Part shown: piece by piece, positions 62,709 through 64,000 of the stretch | Numbering within the stretch: position 1 is the stretch's first letter | Layout: the number at the start of each line of letters is the position of its first letter | Assembly: GCF_900162615.1 (NCBI RefSeq) | Contig: NZ_FUFN01000009.1 | Span: 684,520 to 748,519, forward strand | Direction of reading: 5' to 3' | DNA: 64,000 bases | Origin: Virgibacillus proomii | GTDB lineage: Bacteria > Bacillota > Bacilli > Bacillales > Amphibacillaceae | Notes under the pieces: model-generated | The model's database searches: none | What the model saw: only the letters and a program-made list of their open reading frames with translations | What the model was told of the DNA's origin: nothing | Program-made: the position numbers and the translations under genes

Positions 62709-64000
62709 TTAATTTTCTTTATTTTGCCCATTTCGCTGATTATCCAATTTTGCTTGAATTTTTGCTTTTTCTTTATTTGGTGGAGTTAAGCTAACAATTC
62801 GGTCACCTACTGCCGGTACTGTCCGCATTTCCTCGGAGTAAAACTTGAGTTGTCCAGATGGTTTAATCAAATACAGAAAAACGGTCGAATCATCTTTATC
62901 CGCTAAATATTGCTTATAATTATATTGCGAAGTTAACGTCGTCTGTCTAAAAACATAATGGTTATCCAACTTATCCAATAAATCTTCCATCGTAAATTTT
63001 TTATCAAATAAAATACGCCCGCCAACTCTAGATACAACTGTTGCTTCTTTACTCAATTGATCGAATGGGCTTATTTTAAACACATTTGTTCGACCATACT
63101 CCGGCATAAATGTCGTACACACTAATGAATTAAACGCATGATCATCCGTTGCAGCCAGCAGATACTCAAAAGGGATCGTGTCTAAGTTGTATTCGGTCTG
63201 CTCAGACAAAATATTCCCATGGTAAAAATTAATCCCGGCCTCACGTACGGGGCGAAGTCTTTCCCATGAAGAATCGACAATAATGACTGGAAAATTCGCC
63301 TTGGACAACGATTTTGCTAACTCCACTGTAAATCGATTTGCTCCAATGATTAAAGCCCCTGGTTTTCCTTCCATAGATAGATGTAGCTTTTTTGATAACC
63401 AGCCAATCGAAAAACCATGTGCCACAACGGTAAAGAAAACAAGACCAAAGGTAAGAGTAGTTAAAATATGTGCATCCTCATAACCCTGTTCGGTTAAAAC
63501 ACCCGCAAAATAGCCAGACACGGTTAGTGCTACAATTCCTCTTGGAGCAATCCATCCTACTAATGCTTTCTCATTAAAGGATAGGCTTGTTCCAATGGTT
63601 GAAAGAAAAATCGATAATGGTCTAACGGCAAACATCATTAACAAAACATAACCGATAATATTGGGGCTAAAAATTTGCAGCAATGTCTCTAATTGTAAAG
63701 ATGCAGTTAACATGATGAAGATCGTGGAAATAAGCAAAATAGAGATATTTTCTTTAAAATGGCGCATATCTGAAATAGAACTGATTCCCATATTAGCTAG
63801 CGTAATTCCCATTGCGGTAACGGATAACAAGCCCGTTTCATGAACAATCTCATCCGCAACTGTAAAACAAAGAATCACGACAATAACGACAGCTGGCGAC
63901 TTTAAAAATTCCGGAATATGCCCGGTTTCAAACATCCAGCCAATCCCTTTTCCACATGCCCAGCCAAAGATAGCAGCAAATATGGAAGCAGCAAAAAATA
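62709..64000 (-). CDS. Cation:proton antiporter with TrkA-N domain, 5' end missing
   Basis: The reading frame stays open to the window edge, so the N-terminus is outside; an internal Met at 63935 is not the start. The visible 430 residues hold CPA1-type membrane helices (LGLVFFTVVAHGFS-like region; APRGIVALTVSGYFAGVL with conserved Arg) followed from about 190 residues in by a Rossmann TrkA-N domain (GALIIGANRFTVELAKSLSKA) and a TrkA-C-like tail. Probably a Na+ or K+/H+ antiporter, fitting a salt-tolerant host. Confidence 0.85.
   Translation of the reverse strand, partial: FFAASIFAAIFGWACGKGIGWMFETGHIPEFLKSPAVVIVVILCFTVADEIVHETGLLSVTAMGITLANMGISSISDMRHFKENISILLISTIFIMLTASLQLETLLQIFSPNIIGYVLLMMFAVRPLSIFLSTIGTSLSFNEKALVGWIAPRGIVALTVSGYFAGVLTEQGYEDAHILTTLTFGLVFFTVVAHGFSIGWLSKKLHLSMEGKPGALIIGANRFTVELAKSLSKANFPVIIVDSSWERLRPVREAGINFYHGNILSEQTEYNLDTIPFEYLLAATDDHAFNSLVCTTFMPEYGRTNVFKISPFDQLSKEATVVSRVGGRILFDKKFTMEDLLDKLDNHYVFRQTTLTSQYNYKQYLADKDDSTVFLYLIKPSGQLKFYSEEMRTVPAVGDRIVSLTPPNKEKAKIQAKLDNQRNGQNKEN

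Overview
The window is chromosomal DNA of a low-GC, endospore-forming Firmicute of the family Bacillaceae. Spo0F, CwlJ, GerQ, a PbpG-type penicillin-binding protein, RNA polymerase delta, coproheme decarboxylase and LipL all point there, and gene order largely follows the yw* region of Bacillus subtilis (tdk-rpmE-rho-glpX-murA-tal-fbaA-spo0F-pyrG-rpoE, then the fad genes, argS-ywiB, pbpG-ywhD-ywgA-ywfO-lipL-pta-hemQ and cwlJ-gerQ-ywdK-ywdI). An Oceanobacillus/Virgibacillus-like halotolerant genus is plausible, but the genus cannot be fixed from this sequence alone.

Layout. 1-2100: accessory edge with an IS3-family remnant, two DUF4183 surface/spore-type proteins and an IS200 tnpA pseudogene. 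2266-14825: conserved minus-strand housekeeping block (nucleotide salvage, ribosome, Rho, lower glycolysis/gluconeogenesis, peptidoglycan precursor, phosphorelay, CTP synthesis, RNAP delta). 16038-23519: minus-strand fatty-acid oxidation cluster (fadF, thiolase, 3-hydroxyacyl-CoA dehydrogenase, two acyl-CoA dehydrogenases, TetR regulator). 23887-26968: pflB-pflA for anaerobic pyruvate metabolism, with a Rex-like operator. 27375-41891: argS, ldh, PBP, HD hydrolase, lipoate transfer, pta, heme synthesis and spore germination genes. 42435-64000: membrane proteins, a UbiB-like kinase, Ku and LigD (two-component NHEJ), a K+ channel, a cystine symporter, TerC, phosphoglucomutase, an AI-2E-type permease and a truncated cation/proton antiporter.

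The most unusual content lies between the genes. At least fifteen intergenic regions carry members of a modular repeat family. The core (inner) module is about 150-190 bp, is usually bounded on both sides by GATAAAG or a close variant, and contains stems whose sequences change completely between copies while staying paired. In two places the core sits inside an outer hairpin module; at 43093-43186 the outer module occurs without it and with a single GATAAAG, like an empty site. Other modules (called D, F and E here) join the core in a constant order D-core-F-E, and module E often lies next to a terminator-like hairpin. The elements lie beside stop codons (pflA, fadF), just upstream of the lipL ribosome-binding site, and inside otherwise conserved gene clusters. 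I do not recognise them as a named family.

Regulatory sites that can be read directly include a pyrG promoter starting with GGGCTC followed by an attenuator, a sigma-H-type promoter for spo0F, a sigma-E-type promoter for cwlJ, a Rex-like dyad before pflB and two palindromes in the fad region. No tRNA, rRNA or CRISPR array was found.
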